Below the pieces are notes generated by a model. It was not told where the DNA came from and did not search any database. It saw only the letters and a program-made list of their open reading frames with translations. DNA of 64,000 bases, taken from contig JANDJZ010000055.1 of NCBI GenBank assembly GCA_027943245.1, positions 62,001-126,000 on the forward strand. The letters run 5' to 3'. Each line of letters opens with the position of its first letter. Within the stretch, counting starts at the first letter, position 1. Source of the DNA: Acanthamoeba sp. SK_2022b (taxonomy: Eukaryota; Discosea; Longamoebia; Acanthamoebidae). A program made the translations under genes and the position numbers. Of this stretch, positions 47,179-58,635 are shown in pieces.

Positions 47179-47969
47179 GGGGGATCTCTAAAAATCCAAC
47201 CACTCCAACTCAAAGGCCCATCCATAAATATAAAAACCCTGTCCTTGATTGCCTTCAGAACTGGTGGACCATCCACTGGCCACTGCTTCAGGTCTCATCT
47301 CTGGTTGTGAAGCTTCTCCTGGGCTTCAAAAGTGCGGCATAAATGTTGGATCCAAAGTAACTCTGACTTTTTATTGACAATATACACTTTTTATACAAAT
47401 GTAATGAAAAAACAGTGAAAAAAAGTACAAGCCCTCAAAAAACAGCGCCAATATTCAGTACTATTCTGAGTGGGTATCCCTCATTCCACACCCCCCTTTA
47501 GTGTCTCTCAAGTTTTGCAACAAGTCACATTTTGTTTCTCACCACCTCCACAACAAAATCATTGGGCCACATGGTGTGCAGCAATCTCTCTGTGATGTCA
47601 CCAACCTCTCAGACTCATTTCCATTGACCCTGCTCACCAACCTCAGCAATGTCAACAACCCATTCTACATTGACGTCCAAGCCAAGTCCAATTCAGACTC
47701 TGACCACCACGGTGGGGTTAGGGCAGCCGCGGTGGTTGGTAATAGTGATGTGAAGACTCCGGCGGATAGATTTCTAACGAATGGGAAGCAATATGAAAGC
47801 GCGAACATTGTTCGTTGGTTGTGGGTCGTCTAGCTGCGGTTGCTCTATCATTCATGTGTTGTTGCGGGGCTTAAGCCTGCCCCATTGGTCGATCGTGCAT
47901 AACGAACTGGAACAACTGGCGTTAATATAAGCCGTTCATTCTGCTCCCGTCACCAAACGTTAGTGAGCC
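47179..47969. other. AT-rich intergenic region
   Basis: 790 bp between the RNF213-like stop and the ATG of the glycosidase-like gene. The part from about 47340 to 47700 is much more AT-rich than the surrounding exons. A 110-codon open frame at 47501–47833 lacks coding character and domains. The 3' part contains a TATA-like element. Confidence 0.5.
47924..47931 (+). promoter_or_regulatory. Possible TATA element of glycosidase-like gene
   Basis: AATATAAG about 40 bp upstream of the ATG at 47970, giving a short leader if transcription starts about 30 bp downstream. Motif and spacing only. Confidence 0.4.
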
Positions 47970-50952
47970 ATGGCGCACACAAGCCCTCTGGCTCTGTTCC
48001 TACTCCTCTTCGTGGTAGTTCTCAGCACAACAGGTGCCACGTTTCTCCTTACTTCTGCTCGGTAGTTGCGTCTCTTTGACACCGCTCATCTCTTGTTTTC
48101 AGACGCCGCTGTGGACTTCGGCTACCCCAGCAAGTGCTTCTTCTCCCTGGCTCAGTCTTCATCTGGCGTTTGGTGGTTCATTGACCCCAATGGCGAGCGG
48201 TTCTACTCTGCGGGTGTCTCAGTTGTCAGCTACGGCGGCAACACATCAAAGAACAGTACGCCTATCCCACCAGCTCTTCTGTCTCGTGTCTTTAAGTGTT
48301 CCAGTTAATTAATAACCTGCAACCGTGGCTCACGACAGACACCAACCCGTACAACGACGCAGTAACGGCTAAGTTCAACAAAAACCAGACGGCCTGGGCC
48401 GAGTCGGTCGTCGATCGCCTTTCGTCCTGGAACATGAACACCATTGGCCCGTGGTCGGGCGACATCATGGGCACCATGGGCATGCCGTGGACCAAGATGC
48501 TCAACCTGGGCACCGGCTATAGCTCCTCCTTCGCCAATGGCCTGTTCCCAGATGTGTTCGACCCTGCCTGGGAGGAGAGCGCGCGTCAGATCGCGGCCAA
48601 GTTGTGCACGCCGCTCCGCAACGACCCCACCCTGCTGGGGTACTTTACTGACAATGAAGTACGCACACAAACCCTCCCCCGAATGACAGCCTGGAACCCT
48701 CGTTTTCCGTCCTTGGGTTAATGCATTGCGCAAATCTACAGCTGTACTGGGGCCCTATTGGTGGTGGAGGTGAAACTCGAGTCGCCGGCACCATGCTCGA
48801 CCAGTTCCTTATCAGCCTCAACAGCACCGCCCACGGCAACATCCGCGCTGTGTCATTCCTTAAGGAGCGTTACGCCGACATTGAGCAGCTCAACAATGCT
48901 TGGTACCAGTTTTTTTCAAAGCAACCCTTCTCAGCCCCGTTTGGTGCATCCCTGACCGAGTTTCACGACTAAAGGAACACCTCGTATGCGAACTTCGAGA
49001 CTATCAAGAGCATTCCCACGGCCACCAGTGGAGCCCACACAAACGACTCGAGCGACTTCACGTACATCGTGTCGCGTCAGTACTTCAATGTCACCCGCAC
49101 TGGTACATTCACTGGGTTACCTTACCTTGATGATTCCTAATGCGACCATTATTCTTACTCACGCAGTCATCAAGCAATACGACCCGCACCATCTGCTGCT
49201 GGGAGCCAAGTTCATGTCCGTACCGTCCCTGTCAGTGCTGCTGGGCAATGCCGACTTCCACGACGCCATCTCCATCAACTACTACCCTAGCTCGAGCGAG
49301 AAGTCAGGTCCGCCCAGCGCCAAGATGCTCAACTGGTACACCAAAGTGGGTGGCCGGGTGCCCTTCATCATCTCCGAGTTCTGCTACCGCGGTCTTGTAC
49401 GTTCCGCCGAGCCAGCCTCCGATCAGCCGCATTCACCCTGACCGCTGAGCAGGATTCAGGATTACCCAACACCAGAGGCGGTGGCCTTGCCGTTCCGACG
49501 CAGGCCGACCGTGGCACAGGCTACAGGAACTTCACCACCCTCCAGGCCCAGTCTCCTGCCGTTGTCGGACTCCTCTGGTTCCAGTGGTTCGATCAGCCTG
49601 CTGCTGGGCGTGCTGGCGACGGCGAGGATAGCAACATGGGCCTTGTCAGTAACAATGGTGAGGCTTATATCTCTCACTCTGACTCTGGCCTACACCAAAT
49701 GACATTCGTAATATCCTCACAGACACGGCATGGGAGGGACTGACCAACTGGGTTACGACCACCAACCCTACCTTGCCTGACGTGCACGAGAGCGCTCCAT
49801 CAGGCCTGCCAGCGGCTATGTGCCTCAGTATGCAACCACTCTTCGTTTCTGCCTGGTATTGATGGCAACGCTCACTCGGACAAACTCCAGGCGCGTTGAC
49901 GTGCCCCAACGATTGCTCGGGCAACGGGTGTTGCAACAACCAGACCGGCCTATGCACGTGCTACCCAGGCTTTAGCTCGCTCGACTGTTCGACAGACAAC
50001 TGTACGCACTCCAGGCTGCCGCCCTGCCCCTGGCGGGGAACCTCGCGATCGTGTGATGCTTACCTGTGGTTTGTGATCACGACAGCCCAAATCTCCATCA
50101 AGTCGTTTGGCGATTCTCTGGACACGAAAATGTGGAAGACCTACACGACCACCTGGAGCAGTCAGGTATTCAAGGCCTCGGAAGTGTCCGTGACGGAAGA
50201 TGGTGTCCTCAAGCTGGCCATCACGCCCTGCAACGCCACTTCGCCCTGCGGCTCGGCTCCTGGAAGTGGCCACTCCTTTTCTGTCGGGAGCGTCATCTCG
50301 AAGTCTTCGGCCTTTGGCTACGGCTTCTACTCGGCGGTGATCAAGGTGCCCTCTACCACTGGCTTCAATGTGTACTTCGAGGTACGGGCGCAAGCTGCAC
50401 AGGCAAAGTCACGCTTGATCTGCCCTCAGTTTTAACTCCAAATCGTCAAACCCACGCGCCACGCAGCTGAACAGCCAGGCAACCCAGAATGACCTCATCA
50501 ACATCCGCATTGCTAGTAACGACTCGCGCGCTCTACTGGGCTACAAGCATAACAACAATGGAGTCAACGAGTGGTTCGATCTCCCCTTCGCGAACACTGG
50601 CAGTGGGTTCCACAACTACTCCATTCACTACACGCCCGACTTCTTCGCCTTTTACTCTGACGGCGAGCTCCTGGCTTATTTCAACGAGTCCATGGTCTCG
50701 GCTGGCCTGCCCAACACCACCATGGCCCTTTGGTTCTACGTGTCGGCTTCGACGTCAGCGGCACTTGTGAATGAGGCCATCTTGGTGGATTCCGTCTACT
50801 ATCGGGTGGAGGGCACCAACGAGTGCCCCGGAAGCGACAACGGCGGAGGTGACAACGACCGCAGCACCGCCAGCCAACTGTCCGGTTGGTTGCTGGACCA
50901 TCTCTTACCCCTCCTTAGTTCGCTGTCGCGCATGTACACTAATATACATTAA
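47970..50952 (+). CDS. Secreted agarase-like glycoside hydrolase with EGF and GH16-like domains
   Basis: Many-exon secreted protein. The signal peptide (hydrophobic run after MAHTSPL) is followed by a TIM-barrel glycosidase resembling GH50 agarase/GH42-type enzymes. It shows SSGVWWFIDPNGERFYSAGV, the acid/base-type YFTDNE (about 48640–48658) and a nucleophile-type ISEFCYRG (about 49370–49390). A Cys-rich EGF-like module (NDCSGNGCCNNQTG to SLDC, about 49905–49990) joins a beta-jelly-roll like GH16 laminarinases: AFGYGFYSAVIKVPS, then YTPDFFAFYSDGELLAYF. The GH16 ExDxxE catalytic motif is not seen at its expected place (NDLINIRI instead), so this part may only bind glycan. A weakly hydrophobic end could be a GPI-type signal, which is uncertain. 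The likely role is digestion or recognition of algal or bacterial polysaccharide. Confidence 0.75.
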
Positions 50953-51037
50953 ACCCACAAGCTGGCGGCATTGATTCTGTCAGAACCTCTCCTTGCGCTG
51001 GCGTTGCCAACTTGACAAAAAAAATCCACTGTACACT

Positions 51038-52681
51038 TTACACTTCTTTGGCAGGAGGCAATGCCAAGGCCTCCTCGCCCGGCTTACCTTCCGCCTGCCT
51101 CACCAAGGCTGAAACGTCAACCTTTCTCCTCTTCACTCCTTTCACTCGGAACAGCAGCGCTGCGGAGACGACAATGCACAGAAAATTGGTGGCGAACAGG
51201 AGCAAGGAATAGCCGCCAACCTGAAGGGGGGGGGTAGTTTGTGTGGTCAGAGTAGAACGTCCACGTTGTTATTCAAATGAGAGCGTTGAGCGAGCCTTAC
51301 CGTGTAGCTTTTGTGCCAGTCATCTGAAGCTGTCTCATTCGGCCAAAGGAATTGCATGAGGCCCAGCGAGATGTGCATTCCTGCGTTCGCGATCGGAGGC
51401 AGCAGCGAGGCGCTGATGGCCACACCCACAATCGGAGAGGAAGCCCCACCACCTGGAACCCCGCACACACCGCGGTACGCGTTATGTGAGCAGGCGGAAC
51501 CTGCGGTGGAGCGAGTGTGTGCGTGTGGAGATAAGCCTATTGGCCCTCAAACCTGCGATGCCGACGGCCACAGCCACGCCTGAAGGTATGGCAATGCCCA
51601 CGCCCGCCACGCTTGCCCAGTAGGTGCCTCGACTCTGATGGCAGATGAATAACAGAGAGATATTGATGAGCGAAACACTCTCAATCGATTGGTTGCTAGC
51701 TAGGGGGAAGGGGAAAGGAGAAAAGACCTCCTGCTCGTCGGTTTCCCACACGTCTGAGAAGGGTGAGGTGCCAAGCCCCCATAGAAAGCCGGTGATGAAC
51801 ACGAGCAGCATGGCCAAGAACTCGTTTACGAGGCCCCTCAGGACCATAGGCCATTCCCTGATGGCCACCCCAAGCGCCACCGCTAGCGCACCCAAGGTTG
51901 GTTAGCTTGTGCACACGGCCGCGGTGGGTGGTGAGAGAGGTCGGCCGCGGGTCATTGCGTTACCTACGATGGGGCCCATAAGGGGCGAGATGAGCATGGC
52001 TGCTACGACAACGGCAGCGGAGTTGGTGGCGAGGCCCAGGCATGCGATAACGGCCGCCGAGAGCACAAACACCAGGTAGTCGAAACAGAACACGTTCTGT
52101 GCCTCCACCAGCCGGCAGATTTCTTCCACCGAGTAGCGGTCCGTTATCTTAAGGCTGCCCACAGCAAGCCCAACACACACCACGGTAGTGGAGGTGAGCA
52201 AGCACTCGAGATTGCTTGTGTTCGTTTTTTTTTTTTTTTTTTTTGTTTTGGGGGGGGAATGGTGTTAAGACGCACCGCTTGCGAAGGGGCTTTTCGCGCA
52301 CGTTTATGCGCGGCATGGTGATGTGCAACGCCACAATGTCCACTTGCCCAAAGTCCTGCCCCACCTAAATACCGGCGATGGCGACGAGCAGAAGGAGAAG
52401 AGGGAGCAGGAGGAGAGGAAGAGGTTGTATGTCTTGGCGAATCGTTCAGTCTCTGAATCATAAATGGGAGGAGAGCATACGCCAAGGGACTGCAGAGCAT
52501 AGAAGCACTTGCCCGTGGCCTTGGGGGTGACGCGGAAGATCACCAACTTTTCTCGTTTGCCATCGAACACGCACAGGCCATAGACGAACGGCAGGCCGCG
52601 CACGGTGTGTATGATGTGTTTGGTGCGCGCCCTGTCCTTGAGCGAGCTGTAAGGCAGGATCACCTGTACCTGCCGCGCCAT
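51038..52681 (-). CDS. DUF389 multi-pass membrane protein
   Basis: Uncharacterised hydrophobic family found in bacteria and some eukaryotes. The N-terminal cytosolic domain starts MARQVQVILPYSSL at 52681. After introns comes the family block VVVAAMLISPLMGPIVGNAM (about 51955–52020), more membrane segments (FLAMLLVFITGFLWG; GTYWASVAGVGIAIPSGVAV), the second family block SPIVGVAISASLLPPIANAG (about 51385–51450) and a last segment with a charged tail ending PPAKEV at 51038. About six exons. It is divergent from the Na+/H+ antiporter with about 350 bp between starts. The transport substrate is unknown for the family. Confidence 0.85.
52224..52254. repeat. Poly(T)/poly(G) tract
   Basis: About 19 T, then TTTTG and a G run, inside an intron of the DUF389 gene. 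Confidence 0.8.
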
Positions 52682-53029
52682 GGCGAGGGAGTCTGGTCTT
52701 GCGTTCAAGAATGGAGGTCACGCAAGCCCCGAGCCCCGAGCGCCTCAGTCACACCTCAGAAATTGGAGCCGAGTATCCTGACAGTGCAGTACACGTCAAA
52801 TCCAACAATGCCACGGCAACGCTGCCCCAATTCTCCTGAGAAGGCACCTGCCTTCCACGGAAGTCCGGCCCGGATTTGGTAATGTAAGAATTCCTTCGCG
52901 GATTTCTTCGGTTTGCTTCGCGTTCGAAGATAAGGTGGATTGAATCTCTTGCTCGCACAATGACAGTCGGGTATTGGGGGGCACACTGTGAAATCGATCT
53001 CGCGTCAAGAGCCTGCTTGTGCCCGGGGT
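52682..53029. promoter_or_regulatory. Divergent promoter region DUF389 / Na+/H+ antiporter
   Basis: 348 bp between two outward-facing start codons. No coding segment is supported and I see no clear core-promoter motif. Confidence 0.4.
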
Positions 53030-55239
53030 ATGGGCACAGAGTTGATTCCAGAAGATGCCCCCTTCTACTGGCTCCACGCCTCGATCGCCATCTTTGGCAT
53101 CTTCACGCTGGTCTATGGTCTCGGCGCCTTTGTCTACAAATCAAAGTTCTTCCTCTCTGAAGTTGTTATCGCCACTGTATGTTCTCAAGCTCAATAATCT
53201 CCTACTAGTTCTCCCTATTTACCTTTTTGGCTGGCAGGTCATTGGCATTGTGTTGGGTCGTTTCGTGACAGGCTACTTGAGCCCGCTCAACCAATGGTCT
53301 GATCATTTTGACATTTTCTTGGAGATCTCCAAAATCGTCATTGGTACCTCCTTCATCGTGTTTTTGTTGTTGTGGTGTGTTGGCCCGTTTTCCGCTCTGT
53401 TTCGCACTTATTTATATTTGTTTGGTCTATTTTCTTAGGTCTGCAGCTGATGGCCACCGGGCTGGAGCTGACACCATCCTATTTGATCGGCTCAATGAGC
53501 TCGCTTCTGATCCTCCTGTTTCCTGTCCTCATACTCTCGTGGCTGGTGAGCGCCCTCTTCCTCTTTGCCATCTTCTTTGACACCCTTGACTTCTGGGAGT
53601 GCCTGTTGGTTGCCGCGTGCATCACGCCCACCGACCCTGTGATCGCATCCGCAATCGTCAAGGGTATTCTTTTCTCTCGTTCTTATTATTTTATTTTATT
53701 TTATTTTTAATCACTAATATTATTTTTCATATCAGGCAAATTCTCGGAGAAGTACATCGCAGAGAACGTGAGGAACCTGATCGAAGCCGAGAGCGGAGCC
53801 AACGACGGCCTGGCGCTTCCCTTCTTCTATCTTCCACTCATCTTCCTGTCTTCGTCCTACGCCGGCAAGAGCGTCGGCGAAAAGATCGGCCTCTATTGGA
53901 TCGTAGAGGTGTGGCTGTACCAGGTCACCACCTCCACTAGGCTCTTGTTTGGTTAGGTCTCTCGTTCAGGCGCTTCTGACATCACACGCACAATCACAGG
54001 TTATACTGATGTCAGTGATCGGACTGCTCGGGGGGGCGATCTTCGGCGTGCTGGCCATCCTCGCGGACTGGAAGAAGAGCATCGACAAGGAGAGCTACTT
54101 TGGCTTCAACCTCGCGCTTACGGCTCTGGTGCTGGGTGGCGTCGAGCTGCTGGGCGGCGACTCCATTCTGGCCGTCTTCTTTGCCGGTTTGTTGTTTCCT
54201 TTCTTCTCTCTTCTCACACACACGCTCTCTCTCTCTCTCTCTCTTTCACGCATTTACCTTTTGTCTGTAATTCAGGTATCGCGTTCTCTTGGAGCGGCCG
54301 CTACAGAGACAAGCTGCGAATCACCGAAGTCAACGACGCCGTCGATCTGATCACCACCTTCTTCTTCATCTTGATGGGCACCATCCTTCCCTTTGACAAG
54401 TGGGCGGACATTGGTAACCATTTTACAAGTATCCATATTCAATTATTATATATATATATATATATATGTGATTTATTAATATCATTTGGCATCTGCAGGC
54501 ATCGGGAAGCTCATTGGAGTGTCAACACTCTTGCTTCTTTTCAAGCGTCTGCCGTTCGTGATGCTGTTCAAACCCATCACCCAACAGATAAAGACGTGGA
54601 AGGAGAGCATATTCGTTGGGTGGTTCGGTCCCGTCGGTACACAAGCCCTCCCCACCATCACCAGGCGTAGTACTGATATAATGGCGCAATTTGCGATATT
54701 TTTCTTTTTTTTCTTATAATGTCAGGAGTGGCAGGGCTCTTCTACTCGTTGCTGGCTTTTGAGGAGCTTCAAGACGCAAAATACTTCGACATCGTCTCCT
54801 TCATCATATTCTTCTCGGTCCTAGTTCATGGTACTACTCGCCGTCGCTTGATGTTGAGCCGAGGGCACCATCGAATCTATTAATTAATTAATTATTTTAT
54901 TTTATTATTATTATTTATTATTACCCTTGCTATCTATCTCCAGGAATGACGGCAGCTCCCTTCTCCAAGATCCTCGGGTTCTTGGTGCGCAAGGACGCGA
55001 AAAGGAAGAGAAAGAAGAGCAAGCAGCACGAGGAGAGCGAACAGCAGGAGAAGAACCAACGCCTGTCCGACGACACCGAGATGCAGGAGATGCAAGTCGA
55101 AAGAAGCTGGATGAAAACGAAGCCGAGGAAAGCGGCAAGTGGAGCGAGGAGGAGGAAGACACGGAGCAGCACTCGGGCGAACGAGGGAAGACGTACTCGG
55201 AGAAGGCCGCGCAAAGGCAGGAGCGAAGGAGGAAGCTGA
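53030..55239 (+). CDS. Na+/H+ antiporter, fungal Nha1-like CPA1 family
   Basis: Plasma-membrane or endosomal sodium/potassium–proton exchanger. Exons encode successive membrane segments. The transport-site motif CITPTDPVIASAIVKG (about 53615–53665, with TD-P in the unwound helix) and ENVRNLIEAESGANDGLALPF (about 53766–53822) are diagnostic of Nha1/Sod2-type exchangers. Later blocks are GGVELLGGDSILAVFFAG, FSWSGRYRDKL and GWFGPVGVAGLFY (about 54618–54745), followed by GMTAAPFSKILG and a basic cytosolic tail. ATG 53030 is the first in frame before the first membrane segment. With the exon phase seen at about 54943, the tail stops at 55239. A second frame stays open to 55622 with equally coding-like, highly charged sequence, so the tail may be longer if an unseen splice or a sequencing indel exists. 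Confidence 0.85.
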
Positions 55240-55908
55240 GGGAGTTCTCTCTGTCCCTCGAGTGGGAACGGCGCCGCGAAGCGAAGCAGAAAGGCAAGGC
55301 CAAGGACGAGGAGAGCTTGACCCGGGAGGAGGACAGGCCCGACGAGCCGGGGGAGGAGCAGGCCGGAGAGGCGGACGCCCAGGCAAGGGAGGCGAGGGAG
55401 AAGGAGCGAGAGAAAGAAGAAAACGACCAAAGGAAGAGGAGGGGGAGGCGAAGACGAGAAACGGTCGAGGAGGAGGAGGCGGAGGAGGTGGACTTTGAAA
55501 GCGTGATCCAGTTTCTGCGCTCGCTCTGGCGGCGGCTGATGCGGGAGGGCCTGGTGGGCGAGGAGGGCCCCGAGGGAAGTGCGCGTGGCAGCGCTCGCTC
55601 TGGCCCCTCCACCCAACGATGACTGTCCTCATATTGGAACCCAGATCCAGCACTCTTTGACACGGTTCCTCTCTCCCACTTGCGCGATGAGGTCATGGCA
55701 CGGTGAGAAGCAGCAAGCGAAGTCCACGACGTAGGACCTTTAGCACGCCGGGGTCAGTGACCGATGAGAATGCTCATGGATGGTGTAACGCCGAACTCAC
55801 GATGATCACGGCGTTACTGGAACCAGCGCAAACCACACGTAATCGAAATAATGTGAATTATAAAAATAAACGTTAATCTAAGAAGGACAAAAGACCATCA
55901 TTCCACAC

Positions 55909-57425
55909 ATGGAGTACGCGGTGGACTATGAACCGGCCGAAGAGAACGAAGTGGAGGAGGCGCGGGAGGGCTTGGCCAGTTTAATTCGAGCTGTACGTGA
56001 CGAAGAGCATGGATTTGCCATACGTGACCGCATGTACCACCTCAAGACCTACTCAGCTTGCTTCGTCGGTGAGGCGCACCTCCCCCCCCACGTTTTGCAT
56101 ACACGCTACTTTTATTTGCAGCTACCACTCAACGAACCGTCACCGGTGGCAGGCTCAGAAGCGGTGGACTGGCTGGTACAGAATTGGGGAGTACAAAGTA
56201 GAGAGGAGGCAGTACAGCTTGGGCAGCGTCTTCGTGCGGAAGGTGTCTTTGAGCACGTCAAAGATCTCACAAAGCCTTTCATCGCACGTTGCCCCTCCCA
56301 GCACTCTCCTGACCTTTCCGTAGGCTGCATGTGACTTGTGTGTTGGCGTTTGCTGGTTGGTGCCTCACCCACGCCAAACACGCCACAGGACGGCTACTTC
56401 TTTTATCGATTTACAGAGAAGAAGAAGGTGGTTGTCGTGGGCGGGGGCTTTGCCGGCAGCAAAGTGGCCAAGAAGCTGCAGTGGTCATTCGACGTCACCT
56501 TGGTGGACTCCAAGGACCATTTTGTGTGTCTCGTCTCTCTGCCCTCGTGCGTGTGTGACACAGCGCATATCTCCAAAGTGACCTCTCGTCACTCTTCGGT
56601 ACCGCGCAGGCCCGCCTCATGAGCTCTGTGTTGGTGCTGGCCTACCTCTCTTACACTCTTCACGAATTGCGTGCGCGCGTGCGTGCGTGTGTATGTATCT
56701 ATTACCTATACCGACTAGTATCTCCACTGCAAAGTGGTGGTGGATGACGTCGTGGGCCTGCGGAAGCACGAAAGCGCGGTGATGCTGAAGAAGGGCGGCC
56801 TTCTGCCCTACGACTACCTGGTGCTTTGTACCGGGTCGCGCTACTGCATGCCCGTCACCAGCAACGAGCACATGCTTGTCGTTGATCCTCTCTGGCCTGC
56901 AGCGATACAAACGTACGCTGCACTTATCTCAGCCTGTTGTATTTTTCCTTCCGATGGATTACCACATATTCGCCATCACACACCTTCCCCCCCTCCGCTT
57001 CTCTGCTCTTTCAACGCACAGATATTTTGAACCACTTCAGAAGGCTGCCAGCGTGACCGTGATCGGAGGTGGCCCAGTCGGGATCGAGATAGCCGGCGAA
57101 ATAGCCCACTACTTTCCAGGTAAAGCCTCATTGTCACTTCAGCTTTCTCCTTGAGCGTGCTTTAAAGTGTTGGCCCGTTCGGAAGCCACGGCAACTCTGA
57201 TCCTTCGAGTGTTCCCTTCAGAAAAGCAACTGAACATCATCTACTCGGGCAAGAAGATGCTGGAGCGGTGTTGCAAGGGCGCACACTCGAGTGTAAAGAA
57301 CTACTTCAAGGCGTTCCCCAACGTCCGAATCTACAGCGACCAGAAAGTAGTCGACGCTGACAAGGACTGCCTGGTCACAGACAAGGCATGCCGATAGCTC
57401 CATTTTATGTGTCCAACCGTGTGTA

Positions 57426-57501
<76 letters not shown>

Positions 57502-57506
57502 GTGTG

Positions 57507-57592
<86 letters not shown>

Positions 57593-58418
57593 ATAAGATA
57601 CGCTCGGATTACCTCGCCCTTGCGGCTCTAACCGTTATCATGAACACGACGGCAACGTGTGCAGGGGGCACGTATCCCCACGGACGTCGCCTACTGCTGC
57701 GTGGGCTTTGTGCCCAACACGGATTTTTTGAAGGCCAACTTCGCAGACCTTTTGACACCAAAAGGACACGTCAAGGTGAACCAGCACATGCAGGCACGTG
57801 TTTGCACAGCAGCTCATCAGCAGGGACCTTGTGCGCCGATGCTTAGCACGAACCGGTGACAGTGTAACTCAACCAACTGTGACCCTTGCATTTCCCGCCC
57901 TATTCGCCCACAATCAGGTCGTGGACTACCCCAACATTTTTGCCCTGGGCGACATTGCCGACATCAACGAGGAGAAGCTTGCGCAGGTATGCTCCCTCAT
58001 CATTCTTTCATTCTGCTACAAAGCTCAAAGCAATGGCTCAATCAACCTCATTCCGGCCCCCATTCATCACCAGAACGCAGAGAAGCATGCTGATGTGGTG
58101 GCCAAGAATATCCGGGCGATGGAAGCAACTTGCCCCTTCTCCACTGCTATGCACACCTACACACCGGGGAAGCGAGTTCTCATCATCTCTCTGGGACCTA
58201 AACGGTACGCGTGCCCACAGCTTTTGAGTTGTTGGTTTTTTGGGTTTTTCTTGTGATAACAAGAAACCAATATGGTTTATCTGTCGATGTTTTGTTTGTC
58301 AACGTTGGCTTCTGTGGTTAGGGCCATGCTGGTGCGAGGCGACCGAGTTTACATCGAGGGGTCGCTTGCTGCCAAGGTCAAGTACCTGGTGGAGTACCGA
58401 ATCATGCGCGGGCTCTGA
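55909..58418 (+). CDS. DEP domain – FSP1/AIFM2-like FAD oxidoreductase fusion
   Basis: The N-terminal DEP domain is assembled over three exons (CFVG–SEAVDWLVQNWGV, SREEAVQLGQRLRAEGVFEHV, DGYFFYRF; about 55909–56415). It is followed by a pyridine-nucleotide-disulphide-type flavoenzyme. The first Rossmann motif is KVVVVGGGFAGSKVAKKL (about 56428–56480). Then come LPYDYLVLCTGS (about 56805–56840), the second NAD(P)-binding motif VTVIGGGPVGIEIAGEIA (about 57055–57105), DVAYCCVGFVPNTDFL and the FAD-site ANIFALGDIAD-like block (NIFALGDIADI, about 57938–57970). The C-terminus VLIISLGPKR to EYRIMRGL ends at 58418. FSP1 reduces ubiquinone and vitamin K at membranes to stop lipid peroxidation; this is the closest type, although other AIF-like enzymes are possible. 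The DEP domain could replace FSP1 myristoylation as membrane anchor, which is inference. Confidence 0.85.
57421..57592. repeat. (GTTGTC)n, (GT)n and (GA)n compound repeat
   Basis: About thirteen GTTGTC-type hexamers, then about 35 GT units and a short GA run, all within one intron of the DEP–oxidoreductase gene. Confidence 0.95.
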
Positions 58419-58635
58419 CCTTTCTCTTTCCTCTTTACGCTGCGTAAAGAGGAAGCCTCGACAAAGAAAGCTCTGTGTGGGTCTACACACTACTGTGACT
58501 GTAGAGAGATTGAATCGTGCATTTATATACATTGAGCGCCAACTCGATCTAATATGGTGGCTTCGTGAGCTCACGAGAACGCTCACGGGGCACAGCGCGT
58601 GTTGACCGTGGTGGTGAAAAGGCCTCCTCCACTCA

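Noticed and set aside
47501..47833. 110-codon open frame in the AT-rich spacer
   Set aside because: No family resemblance, AT-rich codons unlike neighbouring genes, and no splice-consistent extension. It could be a mobile-element remnant, but no terminal repeats or motifs were seen.
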